Below are positions 35,149 through 43,538 of a stretch of DNA of 47,642 bases, piece by piece (positions within the stretch are counted from its first letter, which is position 1; every line of letters begins with the position of its first letter). Location: contig QBLT01000008.1 of assembly GCA_003249105.1 (NCBI GenBank), positions 1-47,642 on the forward strand, in the 5' to 3' direction. Source of the DNA: Leptolyngbya sp. Lineage in GTDB: Bacteria; Cyanobacteriota; Cyanobacteriia; Phormidesmidales; Phormidesmidaceae. Under the pieces are notes generated by a model. It worked only from the letters and a program-made list of their open reading frames with translations, was not told the DNA's origin and searched no databases. The translations under genes and the position numbers were made by a program.

Positions 35149-36003
35149 GTGAAGCCCTTGCGCGATATGGATCTGAGATCTCGGTTGGTAGCTCATCTGG
35201 AGCAGGTGGTGGGCGATCGCAACCCCTATGTTGCCTCTGCCAACCACTTTTTTGTGCAGCAATACATCCAGCAGGAGTTTTCCCGCTGGGGCCAGTTCAC
35301 CAGCCACACCTTCGAGCATCGCGGTCAGCAGCACACCAACTGGGTCTTGCACCTGTCGGGGCGCGATCCCCATCGTCCGCCCATTTTAGTTGGGGCTCAC
35401 TACGACTCAGTGCCCGGCTCCCCCGGAGCCGATGACAACGCTACCGGAGTCGCAGTGCTGCTGGAGCTAGCTCGCGCCTTTGCCGAGCAGCCTGGGAAGT
35501 CTCCCCTGCGCCTAGTCGCCTTTGACCTAGAAGAATTGGGTTTTGTGGGTAGCCGCCACTATGCCGCTGACCTGCACCAGCGCGGCGAACCTTTAGGGCT
35601 CATGCTATCCCTTGAAATGCTGGGCTACTGCTGCCATCAGCCCCACTCCCAAAAGTATCCGCCTGGGTTAGAGCGCATCTACCCCAACCGGGGCAACTAC
35701 ATCGCCCAGATCGGCCCTTGGCAGAGCATGCCGACCATGGTGCAGCTGTGGTGGGGTTTTCGCGTCGCCGGGGTGCGTAGCCAGTGGCTACCCGTTGTAA
35801 ATCAGGGAAAGGCTGTGCCCGACACTCGCCGCAGTGACCATGTGCCCTTTTGGGATTTGGGTTATCCGGCCATTCTAATCACCGATACCGCAGATCTGCG
35901 CAACCCCCACTACCACCGGGCTACTGACACCCTAGACACGCTAGATGTAAGGTTTCTCACCCAGGTGTGCCAAGGGCTAATCTACGGCTTGCGTCGCCTG
36001 TAG
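35149..36003 (+). CDS. M28-family zinc aminopeptidase-like protein
   Basis: A 284-residue protein with the frame opening at GTG 35149 directly after the SDR stop; ATG 35167 (MDLRSRLVAHL) is an alternative. The M28 metal ligands are visible: His-Asp in VGAHYDSVPGSPGADDNATG, the catalytic Glu pair in FDLEELGFVG, and the last His in YHRATDTLDTLD; SDHVPFWDLGYPAILITDTA also matches. There is no signal peptide, so it is probably cytosolic, though some relatives are lipoproteins or glutaminyl cyclases. The 3' end overlaps the convergent M23 gene by 27 bases. Confidence 0.88.
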   Translation: MKPLRDMDLRSRLVAHLEQVVGDRNPYVASANHFFVQQYIQQEFSRWGQFTSHTFEHRGQQHTNWVLHLSGRDPHRPPILVGAHYDSVPGSPGADDNATGVAVLLELARAFAEQPGKSPLRLVAFDLEELGFVGSRHYAADLHQRGEPLGLMLSLEMLGYCCHQPHSQKYPPGLERIYPNRGNYIAQIGPWQSMPTMVQLWWGFRVAGVRSQWLPVVNQGKAVPDTRRSDHVPFWDLGYPAILITDTADLRNPHYHRATDTLDTLDVRFLTQVCQGLIYGLRRL

Positions 36004-36606
36004 CTGTTGATAATCGGCTCCGGCTTTAATGACCATTGCTGGGTCTACCCAGGCTCCCTCGTACTTGAGGCCCCAGTGCAGATGAGGGCCGGTGGTGCTG
36101 CCGGTCATGCCCACCCGACCAATGCGCTGACCCGAGGTCACCATTTGCCCCTGGCGAATCTCGATGCCGCCGTCGCGATCGACCAGTACCCGGCCACCTT
36201 CTTTTTCGATCACGATGCTGCCCTGCATGTGGCAGTAGACGTGGGTCCACGAGCCAGATTGAATGATGGCGGCGGTGCCGCAAGCGGTGTGATCGTGTAC
36301 CTCAACGACTTTGCCCTCCCACCAGCTACGGATGTAGCTGCCCATGGGGGCGGCCAGGTCGAGTCCGTAGTGAAAACGGTTGCCCCCCATGGGGTGCTGT
36401 CGGTAGCCGAAGGGTGATGTGTAGCGCGAGAAATTTTCTAAGGGAAAAGACGCGCCGAGCCAAGGGTTGACCGGAGCCTCGGCTACCGCTTGCTCTTCAG
36501 CAACAACCTGAGGGGTCGATTGGGTGAGTTCTGTCATAATGCCAACGCCTACGCTGAGCGCAACAATCCAGCTCAGGGCTTGCGCCCCGCTACGGTGACC
36601 ATTCAT
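35977..36606 (-). CDS. M23 (LytM-like) metallopeptidase, exported
   Basis: The 209-residue protein opens with an N-terminal hydrophobic segment (ALSWIVALSVGVGIM), which is a signal peptide or anchor. A Gln/Glu/Ala linker follows, then the M23 domain (about 60-195): SPFGYRQHPMGGNRFHYGLDLAAPMGS (abbreviated) carries the first zinc His and Asp, HVYCHM the catalytic His, and TGPHLHWGLKYEG the HxH zinc pair. All active residues are present, so it should cut cell-wall peptide cross-links in the periplasm. ATG 36606 is the start. It overlaps the M28 gene tail to tail. Confidence 0.9.
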   Translation of the reverse strand: MNGHRSGAQALSWIVALSVGVGIMTELTQSTPQVVAEEQAVAEAPVNPWLGASFPLENFSRYTSPFGYRQHPMGGNRFHYGLDLAAPMGSYIRSWWEGKVVEVHDHTACGTAAIIQSGSWTHVYCHMQGSIVIEKEGGRVLVDRDGGIEIRQGQMVTSGQRIGRVGMTGSTTGPHLHWGLKYEGAWVDPAMVIKAGADYQQLQATQAVD

Positions 36607-36735
36607 ATTTGCAACAATTGAGTGGCTGAAATCTGCAACTGTACAATTGCATTACCAAGAATAGTTCAATTGTACTAAATTGCCAAGATTTTCTCCTCAA
36701 TTCGAGATAGTCCTGGGGATGGAGGCGAGGAAATT

Positions 36736-39711
36736 TCAGGTTTTGCTTGGCTGAAGGCTTAGGGGGTTGCTCCCTGGGGGCTCTAGGACTTCCACGGTGC
36801 CGGTTTCGCCGTTGACCCGTACCCACTGGCCGCTGTGCAGGCGTTGGGTGGCGTTGGTCACGTCCATTACGGCGGGGATGCCGTACTCGCGGGCGATGAT
36901 CGCCCCGTGGGAGAGACGACCGCCCACTTCGGCGATCAGTCCCTGGGCACGGGCCAGCAGGGGTGCCCAACCGGCGTCAGTATAGGGCACTACTAGAATG
37001 AAGGGACCTGCTGTAGCAGTCACAGATTCGAGCTGGGTGATGACCAGGACAGGGCCAGCAACCGTGCCGGCGCTGGCCCCAATGCCCGTGAGCTTTTGCT
37101 GAACCGTGGCGGTCGGCATTAGGGGCAGATTGCGGCTGGGGGGCTCGTTGCCAAACACCAGGTAGGGCACGGTAGGCATGTGCCGGTCTCGCTCGTACTG
37201 GGCTTTGCGATCGCCAATCCGCTCCTGCACGCCCCTCCAACCGGGTGTGCCAACCCCCGTTACCAACTCCTGAATTTCCTCCAGGGTGAGAAAGAAAATA
37301 TCGTCCCGTTCTGGCAGGTGCCCCTGCTTTTGCCACTGGGTCGCCAGGGCCAAAATGCTCCAGCGCAGCTCGGCCAGCAGCCGGTTGTAGAGGGTATTCA
37401 CCTGCCCCTTGAGATCGAGGCGGCATTGGACGGTAGTGGCTTTTCCGTGGGCGGCGGCAGATTTGGGGGGTGGCGGCTGCCGCACAAACTGGGCCAGCAG
37501 TTCGCGCACCGGGCCAGGGCTCTCTTGCCAGGTGGCCACGGCAATGTCGGTGCCCACGGGGCTAAGGTAGCCGTACTGCTCAATGAACTGCCCCATGGTC
37601 TTGAGTAACGATTCGCCGTCGGTGCTCTCGGCTAGGGCGGTCATCAGCGACGAGCTGTCGGTAATGACGGCCAGCTCGGGCTTTGAGAGCGTCTGGCGAA
37701 TGTCTTGGGCGATCGCCCGCAATGCTTCTAGAGCCGCAATCTCGTCATTTTGCATGGGGTTGAGGCTTTCTTCCGGCACCTTGAGCAGGGCGCGGCGCAG
37801 GGCAAAGCTGAGCGGGCCGAGAATGTTGTAGTAGGTGACCTGCTTCAGCAGATCGAGAATAGTGTCTACTCGGTCGAGCAATTCCTGGGGTGTGAGGTTA
37901 TCTCTGGGCGTCTCGGCTAAGGCTTGCAGGGCTGGGGCGAAGCGATCGCGATTCTCCTGGGCAAACTGCTGCTCTAGCTTGAGTTCTCGACGCAGCAGAC
38001 GCACCAGACCGGGCAGGTTGCGCAGCGTGGAAGCCAGGGGAGGGCGGCTAAACTTAGCGCCTCGCGTTAAAAACTCCAGGCTTTCGGCGGGCAGACCCAT
38101 GCGGCGGAAGATATCCCCTAGCAGGGTGGCGTTGAAGTAGGCGTGGGCGTGGTGCAGCGTAGCGGTGGCCTCAAAGTCGAGCCCACGGGCGCGATCGCCC
38201 AACACCACCGCAAAAATCTCGCCCCACACGCCGCAGGTCAAGGGCCGATTGATCGACCAGGTCAGCGGGCGAATGGTGCCGGGGATCACCTCGGCGGCAA
38301 TTTTGCGGGTCCACAGCGGTTGCAGCGTGGTGATGGGGCGGCTTTGCAACAGCCACAGTGTTTCCCCGTCGTAGCTCCACTCAATGTCTTGGGGCACGCC
38401 CTGGTAGCGGCTTTCTAAGTGGCGAGCCAGGTAGGCCACCTGCTGAAGCAGCCGCGAGGGGGTCTGGCCCTCGCCCTCTACCGTCAGCGTCAGCGCGTCA
38501 GAGAGCTGCCAATCGGCCTCGGCGATCGCCGCCAGGGGCGGCACATCGTCGGGCTGCACCAGCACCCGATACTGTTCGGGCGTCACCTGCCCGCCCACCA
38601 CCTGGTCGGCCCCGCCGGGCAGCGCTTCGATCACCACCGCATCACCGCAGCGGGCAATCGGGTCACGACTAAAGGCCACCCCCGAAAACTGCCCCTGCAC
38701 CTGCTGCTGCACAATCACCGCTAGCCCCTGATCGGGCAAACCCTTACTCTGCCGATAGGCCCGTGCCTGAGGCGCGCCGTAGGACGAAAACACCCGCACG
38801 ATCGCCGCCGCCAGCGTCTCCTGGTCAGTGATATTCAAAAATGACTGATACACTCCCGCCGCCGAGGCTGTGCCCGTATCTTCGTCCTGGGCCGAGGAGC
38901 GCACGGCGAGGGGCTGGGTGGGGGAGGGTTCGGCGATCGCCAGCAGCGCGGTCGGGTCATCCCCAGCAGGCAGCACATAGCCGCGCGGCACCGGGTAGCC
39001 CCAGGCCGTTAGCTGGCCCAGGGTGGCTGCTTTGTGGCCAAACTTAGCGGGGTCGAGGGGGCGATCGAGGGCAACAAGGGCGCGATCGCCGCGAAAAAAG
39101 CGAAACATGGTGCGAGACTCCAATCGTCCTTCGTCGTCGGGCAAATCGAGATCGTCGGGCAGCTTTTGATAGATCCAGGCAATCAGCCCGCTCAGGCAGG
39201 TCATCGCCAGCACCAGCTCTCCATTTGAGTGGCGCAGGGCGGTAATCAGCGGCAGCAACACCAGCGACAGCAGCCGACCCTGACGCCGCTCGCGAAAGAT
39301 GGTAAACCCCAGCCCGCTGAGCATAAACGTCAGCAGCGCCGTGGGCCAGTCGTACACTGCAATGCCCCACACCACGTTGGTGGTGCCCGCTCCCTTGGCA
39401 AACCAGTAGCGACCCATCACCAGCCCAATCAGGGCAATAATTTCCCACACCGGGTCTGCCGGAAAGTAGTACCGAGCCAGCAGCACGACCCCGATTCCCT
39501 TGGCCGCCTCCAGCAGCACCGCCACAATGCCCGCCACCTTACCACCGTGGTAAAACGCCGCCGACACGCCGACATTGCCCGTTCCCACCCGCCGCAGCCG
39601 TTTCCCCGAAATCAGCCGCGTCGACCAGCCCGTCAGGGGCAACCCACCCACCACCGGAGACAGCACAAAAATTAAAAAGGCACCCCAAACCTGGGTAAGG
39701 GTCATAGCCAT
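36736..39711 (-). CDS. PlsY-like membrane domain fused to a PEP-synthase/rifampin-phosphotransferase-like dikinase
   Basis: A 991-residue single frame. Residues 1-~190 are a multi-helix membrane domain resembling the glycerol-3-phosphate acyltransferase PlsY. The key PlsY loop is changed: GTGNVGVSA in place of the GSGNxGxTN consensus, and GGLPLTGW in place of the SIPxG motif. Residues ~205-480 are a pyruvate-phosphate-dikinase ATP-grasp domain (AVRSSAQDEDTGTASAAGVYQSFL, IEWSYDGETLWLLQSRPI). A helical middle (~490-850) follows. The C-terminal swivelling His domain has GGRLSHGAIIAREYGIPAVMD with phospho-His935. The PEP/pyruvate TIM barrel is absent, so the order matches rifampin phosphotransferase. 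The substrate is unknown; membrane anchoring is likely. Confidence 0.85.
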   Translation of the reverse strand: MAMTLTQVWGAFLIFVLSPVVGGLPLTGWSTRLISGKRLRRVGTGNVGVSAAFYHGGKVAGIVAVLLEAAKGIGVVLLARYYFPADPVWEIIALIGLVMGRYWFAKGAGTTNVVWGIAVYDWPTALLTFMLSGLGFTIFRERRQGRLLSLVLLPLITALRHSNGELVLAMTCLSGLIAWIYQKLPDDLDLPDDEGRLESRTMFRFFRGDRALVALDRPLDPAKFGHKAATLGQLTAWGYPVPRGYVLPAGDDPTALLAIAEPSPTQPLAVRSSAQDEDTGTASAAGVYQSFLNITDQETLAAAIVRVFSSYGAPQARAYRQSKGLPDQGLAVIVQQQVQGQFSGVAFSRDPIARCGDAVVIEALPGGADQVVGGQVTPEQYRVLVQPDDVPPLAAIAEADWQLSDALTLTVEGEGQTPSRLLQQVAYLARHLESRYQGVPQDIEWSYDGETLWLLQSRPITTLQPLWTRKIAAEVIPGTIRPLTWSINRPLTCGVWGEIFAVVLGDRARGLDFEATATLHHAHAYFNATLLGDIFRRMGLPAESLEFLTRGAKFSRPPLASTLRNLPGLVRLLRRELKLEQQFAQENRDRFAPALQALAETPRDNLTPQELLDRVDTILDLLKQVTYYNILGPLSFALRRALLKVPEESLNPMQNDEIAALEALRAIAQDIRQTLSKPELAVITDSSSLMTALAESTDGESLLKTMGQFIEQYGYLSPVGTDIAVATWQESPGPVRELLAQFVRQPPPPKSAAAHGKATTVQCRLDLKGQVNTLYNRLLAELRWSILALATQWQKQGHLPERDDIFFLTLEEIQELVTGVGTPGWRGVQERIGDRKAQYERDRHMPTVPYLVFGNEPPSRNLPLMPTATVQQKLTGIGASAGTVAGPVLVITQLESVTATAGPFILVVPYTDAGWAPLLARAQGLIAEVGGRLSHGAIIAREYGIPAVMDVTNATQRLHSGQWVRVNGETGTVEVLEPPGSNPLSLQPSKT

Positions 39712-39826
39712 GGTCTTTAGGGGTTAGATGACATCAGGAAAGGGCTAGGGCATTGTACTACCCCCTAAACCTTACACCGAGAACCTTAAACCCTCTGTAT
39801 CCTCGAACCATGGCCGGAGCCTAACC

Positions 39827-40504
39827 CTACTCGTAGGGCCTAACGTCGTACTGGATGTAGGGCTGCGGCTGGGCCGGGGGCGGCAGGGGCTGCTTTTCGT
39901 AATAAAAATAGGGATTCGGCGGCATGCGCACCGGATACATCATCGGCTGGGGCGGCGGCTGATAGGTGCGCCGCTGCAGGTGCATGAGCCACAGGGCGAT
40001 AACTGCAAAGGCCGTGCCACCCCCCAGCACCAGCAGCATAAACAGCCCCAAAATGCCCCACAACAGCATGGTCTGCGTCTCGTTATTGCGCGGTATCGAC
40101 TCGATCAGCCGCACCTGCTGGGAGGTCATTTCCTCCACCGCCGTCTGGTAGGTGTCGAGCTGCTCCAGCACCGCTTCGGTTTCGGCCTGCTGGCGCTCGA
40201 GCTGGGCCTTGAGGTCATCGGCCAGATTTTCTTGGGCACGCAGCTCGTCTTGGAGACTGCTGACCAGATCTTGCTGCCGGTTTAGATCGCGCTCAAAGCG
40301 ATCTTGCTGGAGATCTGGGCCAGCGGTGGGCGGCGAGGGCACCGGCACGGTCTGAATGTTTAGACTCTCTGCACTGGGAGGGGGCGGCGGCAGCGACGGC
40401 GTTCTTCCCGTGCCGGTTTTGACCAGCAGCGTCAAAAGAAACAGCGCACCACCGGCAGCACAACAGGTGATTAAGATAGGTTTTTCCCTCGTCAATCCCT
40501 GCAA
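39827..40504 (-). CDS. Coiled-coil membrane protein of unknown function
   Basis: A 225-residue protein with an N-terminal membrane segment (ILITCCAAGGALFLLTLLV), a Pro-rich linker (PSLPPPPPSAESLN) and a coiled coil (~65-135, DRFERDLNRQQDLVSSLQDEL and LKAQLERQQAETEAVLEQLD). A second long membrane helix follows (TMLLWGILGLFMLLVLGG), then a Pro/Tyr-rich tail (PPPQPMMYPVRMPPNPYFYY). No family is recognised. The shape suggests a structural or scaffolding protein in the inner membrane. ATG 40504 is the start. It is 115 bases upstream of the PlsY-dikinase fusion, on the same strand. Confidence 0.65.
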   Translation of the reverse strand: MQGLTREKPILITCCAAGGALFLLTLLVKTGTGRTPSLPPPPPSAESLNIQTVPVPSPPTAGPDLQQDRFERDLNRQQDLVSSLQDELRAQENLADDLKAQLERQQAETEAVLEQLDTYQTAVEEMTSQQVRLIESIPRNNETQTMLLWGILGLFMLLVLGGGTAFAVIALWLMHLQRRTYQPPPQPMMYPVRMPPNPYFYYEKQPLPPPAQPQPYIQYDVRPYE

Positions 40505-40885
40505 GATCTCATTCCCTTGTAGTGGTGGCCCTTGTAGCGGTGATGTTAGTTAGGATTTTCAGGAACTGTCAGGAGCGGTCTAAAGACGATGGAACCTAGC
40601 CTAGAGGCAGGGTGGCGCAGCTATAGACTCCCAGCAAAACGGTCTGGCAACCGATCTGTCGGGGAAATGGTCAGAAACCCTGAAACCTACAGCCTGCTGC
40701 ATCTCACTAACAGTAAACAAAATGCAGAAAAAGCCCGTGATTTCGAGGATTGATCATCAAATTATTATACATCGGCCTAGAATTGGCACAACAAAAACCG
40801 GGTTTCTGCCAGATTAGCCAGTAAAAGCTGGCTAATTTTGGTAAAAACCCGGCTGGGTGACGATGATTTCTAGGTCTAAGGCAGC
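40505..40885. other. Intergenic region with a terminator hairpin
   Basis: These 381 bases contain the promoter of the 39827-40504 gene. The terminator at 40790-40855 belongs to the Trypco1 gene. A minus-strand frame at 40707-40901 is just the hairpin read through and is not a gene. Between 40560 and 40780 nothing else recognisable was seen. Confidence 0.6.
40790..40855 (-). terminator. Long stem-loop terminator of the Trypco1 gene
   Basis: Two nested stems, CCGGGTTT with AAACCCGG and ATTAGCCAG with CTGGCTAAT, share one axis with a short internal loop and end in loop TAAAAG. On the minus strand the stem is followed by TTTTTGTTGTG, so it closes the Trypco1 transcript about 35 bases after its stop. 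The outer AAACCGGGTTTCT block is a sequence I recall as frequent in cyanobacterial spacers, so it may also be a dispersed repeat unit. Confidence 0.75.
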
Positions 40886-41266
40886 TTAGTTGAACGAGCA
40901 CTCTACGGTGATTTTCAAGTTACTCTCTGCGGTGCCTTTAGTAACGTAAGGAACGCCTGCCTCTCCGCCGACCTTCAGGCCAAACTCTAGGGTGACTTTT
41001 TCGACGTTGGCGGTGGCCATATCTTTGAAGGCATTCATGGTGTGGCTGGTATAGGTGCGAATGGTGCCTTCAATGGCCTTAAAGCTCTGAGCTGCCTGAA
41101 CTTGCACAGCTTGGTTGGCGCTGCTCCATCCCTTGGCGGTACGGCCAGTTTCGGTATAGGGGTCGGCGTAGGGGGCTGGAGCCGAGTCGGGGGTAACCAC
41201 GTCGTCGGTGGCTTCCATATAGATCTCGGTGCCATCCTCTAGGCGGATGGGAACCAGTTGAGTCAT
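40886..41266 (-). CDS. Trypco1 (trypsin-co-occurring domain 1, CU044_2847-type) protein
   Basis: The protein is 126 residues from ATG 41266, with CGGAG upstream; a frame start at 41287 is less likely. The N-terminal LVPIRLEDGTEIYMEA is the strand pair typical of the Trypco1/CU044_2847 family. The C-terminal half is VTLEFGLKVGGEAGVPYVTKGTAESNLKITVEC. A Pro/Asp linker and a helix (VQVQAAQSFKAIEGTIRTYTSHTMNAF) join them. These domains have been predicted to act in multi-gene conflict or effector systems, often beside trypsin-like or other enzymatic modules. No such partner is adjacent here. The function is inferred from family only. Confidence 0.8.
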   Translation of the reverse strand: MTQLVPIRLEDGTEIYMEATDDVVTPDSAPAPYADPYTETGRTAKGWSSANQAVQVQAAQSFKAIEGTIRTYTSHTMNAFKDMATANVEKVTLEFGLKVGGEAGVPYVTKGTAESNLKITVECSFN

Positions 41267-41443
41267 AGTGCACACTCCGATGGTCAAGATGTGTATCCAC
41301 TCGTTAGCATTCCCAAACCGGCGGAGGGCTCACCAATTCGACTGTAGAGCCTGTGCCGATAGGTTTTCCGTACCGCAACCGATCCCCAAATCCTATCGTT
41401 TTTGTTTATAAGAAAAGAGGGAATCTCGGTCGAGAGGGTGACG

Positions 41444-41956
41444 ATGGCAGATTTGGTCACAGATGCTTACACCAGCAACGGTGAGTTTTTATACCCTGCC
41501 GAGGATGCTCAGCAGATTTTGAGTCTTGCGATCGCCCGTCAGACCGAGTCAGGCGAGCTTTCCCGCGCCCAGCTGTTAGAAATCGCCGACGAACTGGGCA
41601 TCTCTACCGACACCCTTGCCGCCGCCGAGCGCGAGTGGGACGTCAAAAAGTATGAGCTGGCTGACCAACGGCTGTTCGATAGCCAGCGCCAGCAGCGATT
41701 TCAGCACGGTTTGACCCAGTTTTTGATCACCGCTGGTTTTGTGCTGGTGTTTCAACTCGTAACCGGTGGCTGGCTCTGGAATTGGTTAATCTATCTAATC
41801 CTTGGTCCCTGGGCGTTGCAGGTGAGCTGGAATGCCTGGCGCGTCTATCGCCCCAATGAATATGCCTATCGTCAAGAATTTGAGCGCTGGCGGCGCACGC
41901 AGCAGATGAAGCGGGTGGTTGGCGGTGCCATGCGCCGACTGCTGGGGCCGTCGTGA
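41444..41956 (+). CDS. 2TM-domain protein
   Basis: The protein is 170 residues from ATG 41444, preceded by GAGAGGGTG; an upstream in-frame start at 41402 has no site. The soluble N-terminal region (about 15-75, YPAEDAQQILSLAIARQTESGELSRAQLLEIADELGIS; interrupted here) resembles a small DNA-binding or SHOCT-like helical domain. Two membrane helices follow (FLITAGFVLVFQLVTGGW and WLIYLILGPWALQVSWNAW), then a basic tail. This 2TM architecture is common in cyanobacteria, with no known function. It is divergent from the Trypco1 gene across about 180 bases. Confidence 0.75.
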   Translation: MADLVTDAYTSNGEFLYPAEDAQQILSLAIARQTESGELSRAQLLEIADELGISTDTLAAAEREWDVKKYELADQRLFDSQRQQRFQHGLTQFLITAGFVLVFQLVTGGWLWNWLIYLILGPWALQVSWNAWRVYRPNEYAYRQEFERWRRTQQMKRVVGGAMRRLLGPS

Positions 41957-42033
41957 ATTTTAGATTTTAGATTTTGGCTGGGGTCGTCTTTGGCAGTCTG
42001 AGTCCCCTAACAGCGCTAAATCTAGAGCAGACG

Positions 42034-42735
42034 TTAGAGGTGAGCATGGGTCTTGGCTGGGGTGGTGGATGACACGCGATAGCGGATCCATCCATACCAG
42101 TCCTCTAGCCCTTCGCCGGTCTTGGCCGAAACCGAAATAATTGTGCAGTGGGGGTTCATCTGCCGCACGTTGGCGGCGATTTGCTCCATGTTCACGTCTA
42201 GGTAGGGAGCCAGATCGACCTTGGTAATCAGCAGGCAGTCAGCCTCCTGAAACATGATCGGATACTTGAGGGGCTTGTCTTCGCCTTCGGTGATGCTCAG
42301 CAGGGCGACTTTGGCGTGTTCGCCCACCTCAAATTCGGCGGGGCAGACCAGGTTGCCCACGTTTTCGACCAGCACTAGGTCGAGGGCTTTTGGGTCGTAG
42401 CTGTGCTCTAGGGTATGGATGCCGCCAGCGACCATCTTGGCGTCGAGGTGGCACGATCGCCCTGTATTAATCGCAATCACCGGCACCCCGTACTGGCGCA
42501 GGCGATCGGCATCGAGTTCGGTGGTCATGTCGCCTTCGATGACGGCGATCGCCAGCTCCTGGTGCAGCCCCTCTAACGTGCGCTCTAGCAGCGCAGTCTT
42601 ACCTGCCCCTGGGCTGCTCATGATGTTCATGCAGGTGATGCCCCAGCGATCGAAGTGGGCGCGGTTGTGGTCGGCCCCGGCCTGGTTGACGTGAAGCAGA
42701 TCGATTCCTAAAGCAGCGTCAAAGGTCTGGTGCAT
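42034..42735 (-). CDS. ghaB: HypB-type nickel-insertion GTPase, probably the GdmH chaperone
   Basis: A 233-residue SIMIBI-class GTPase. The P-loop SSPGAGKT is at 40-47. The metal-site CxH in [24 protein letters not shown] (abbreviated), [22 protein letters not shown] and [15 protein letters not shown] are all HypB signatures. There is no N-terminal His-rich or CxxCGC high-affinity nickel tail. In Synechocystis the paralogues sll1078/sll1079 beside gdmH (sll1077) were shown to be nickel chaperones for guanidine hydrolase (GhaA/GhaB). Here the same order holds except for two genes in between, and no hydrogenase structural gene is present. It is the last gene of the unit, with a 57-base gap to tumE. 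Confidence 0.88.
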   Translation of the reverse strand: MHQTFDAALGIDLLHVNQAGADHNRAHFDRWGITCMNIMSSPGAGKTALLERTLEGLHQELAIAVIEGDMTTELDADRLRQYGVPVIAINTGRSCHLDAKMVAGGIHTLEHSYDPKALDLVLVENVGNLVCPAEFEVGEHAKVALLSITEGEDKPLKYPIMFQEADCLLITKVDLAPYLDVNMEQIAANVRQMNPHCTIISVSAKTGEGLEDWYGWIRYRVSSTTPAKTHAHL

Positions 42736-42792
42736 GGGAGAAGTTTGGATAGGGAGGTCATTTTGGGGTGGTGCCTAGGCCTAATCGTTAGG

Positions 42793-43185
42793 CTAGTGCT
42801 CTGGGAATATCTCTGTCTCTAGGAAAGCTAGAAATTCTGTAGTGCTTCTCGGCCTAGAGGGTTGAACATTGTCCTCAGCGTCAATATGAACATGGTGGGG
42901 AAAGTTGGGTAAATTTGGAAAGTGGGGAACATTGTCCCAACGCTTGCGGAGTATTTTCTGAGTGCTATCCATCCATTGGTAGCGGTAGCGCTCTGGCTGG
43001 GGTTGGTCGTTAATGATGACAAAGTATTCCGCAACTTCCAAAAAATCAGCGTTGGTTAGCGTGACCCGAGTGCGAAAATAACCTCTGTCATCTAGATCTC
43101 TTTCGTCAACAATTGAGAAGGTTTCAACTACAGGACTTGCAATTAGCCTGGATTTGATTTCGGTGAGATATTGCTGGGCATCCAT
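42793..43185 (-). CDS. tumE: TumE-family toxin (DUF6516)
   Basis: A 130-residue protein with the TumE family plan: VTLTNADFLEVAEYFVI, YRYQWMDSTQKILRKRWDNVPHFPNLPNFPHHVHID (abbreviated here) and a C-terminal STTEFLAFLETEI. The HHVHI cluster with surrounding aromatics is the family mark. The family is annotated as the toxin of type II toxin-antitoxin pairs and named from the tumA plasmid-maintenance locus; its molecular target is not established to my knowledge. It follows tumA by three bases on the same strand, as such pairs do. Alternative: a DUF6516 protein with a non-toxin role. Confidence 0.75.
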   Translation of the reverse strand: MDAQQYLTEIKSRLIASPVVETFSIVDERDLDDRGYFRTRVTLTNADFLEVAEYFVIINDQPQPERYRYQWMDSTQKILRKRWDNVPHFPNLPNFPHHVHIDAEDNVQPSRPRSTTEFLAFLETEIFPEH

Positions 43186-43188
43186 CGG

Positions 43189-43509
43189 TTAACCAATGGA
43201 TTGCAAAACACCGAGTCGCGTTTGAACAGACTGCCACATGTCGTAGAAGACGCTCCACTCAACGAAATCCATACTGTCGTCCAGCTCTCCGGCACTGAAC
43301 TGTTGGTAGAAGGTGTCTGAGGGAAGGTGATACTGGGTTTCGTAGGCTTGGAGCTTGGTCTGAAGATCTGAGGCTTGTTGAAGGGCGTGGCTACGCTCTA
43401 GCTCAATAATTTTGGCTAGGGAACGTTCCATGAGATCGCTGTGATAGCCCCTTTGGTAGAGGGTGTTGAGTACCTGCAACTGATCTAAAAAGCGGCTTTG
43501 GGCGGGCAT
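43189..43509 (-). CDS. tumA: TumA-family antitoxin-like protein
   Basis: A 106-residue helical protein: SRFLDQLQVLNTLYQRGYHSDLMERSLAKIIELER (shortened), LQTKLQAYETQYHLPSDTFYQQFSAGELDDSMDFVEWSVFYDM (shortened) and a final helix with VQTRLGVLQSIG. The ELDDSMDFVEW-type acidic end precedes the conserved W/Y-rich helix seen in partners of TumE. The gene sits directly before tumE (3-base spacing) and 29 bases after ghaA. Direct binding of the toxin is the expected action. Its DNA-binding ability is not evident from sequence. Confidence 0.7.
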   Translation of the reverse strand: MPAQSRFLDQLQVLNTLYQRGYHSDLMERSLAKIIELERSHALQQASDLQTKLQAYETQYHLPSDTFYQQFSAGELDDSMDFVEWSVFYDMWQSVQTRLGVLQSIG

Positions 43510-43538
43510 AGCTGTGGCCTGTTGCTTTTATATAAGTC

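Noticed and set aside
40707..40901. A minus-strand 64-codon frame
   Set aside because: It is mostly the terminator stem-loop of the Trypco1 gene read as codons.
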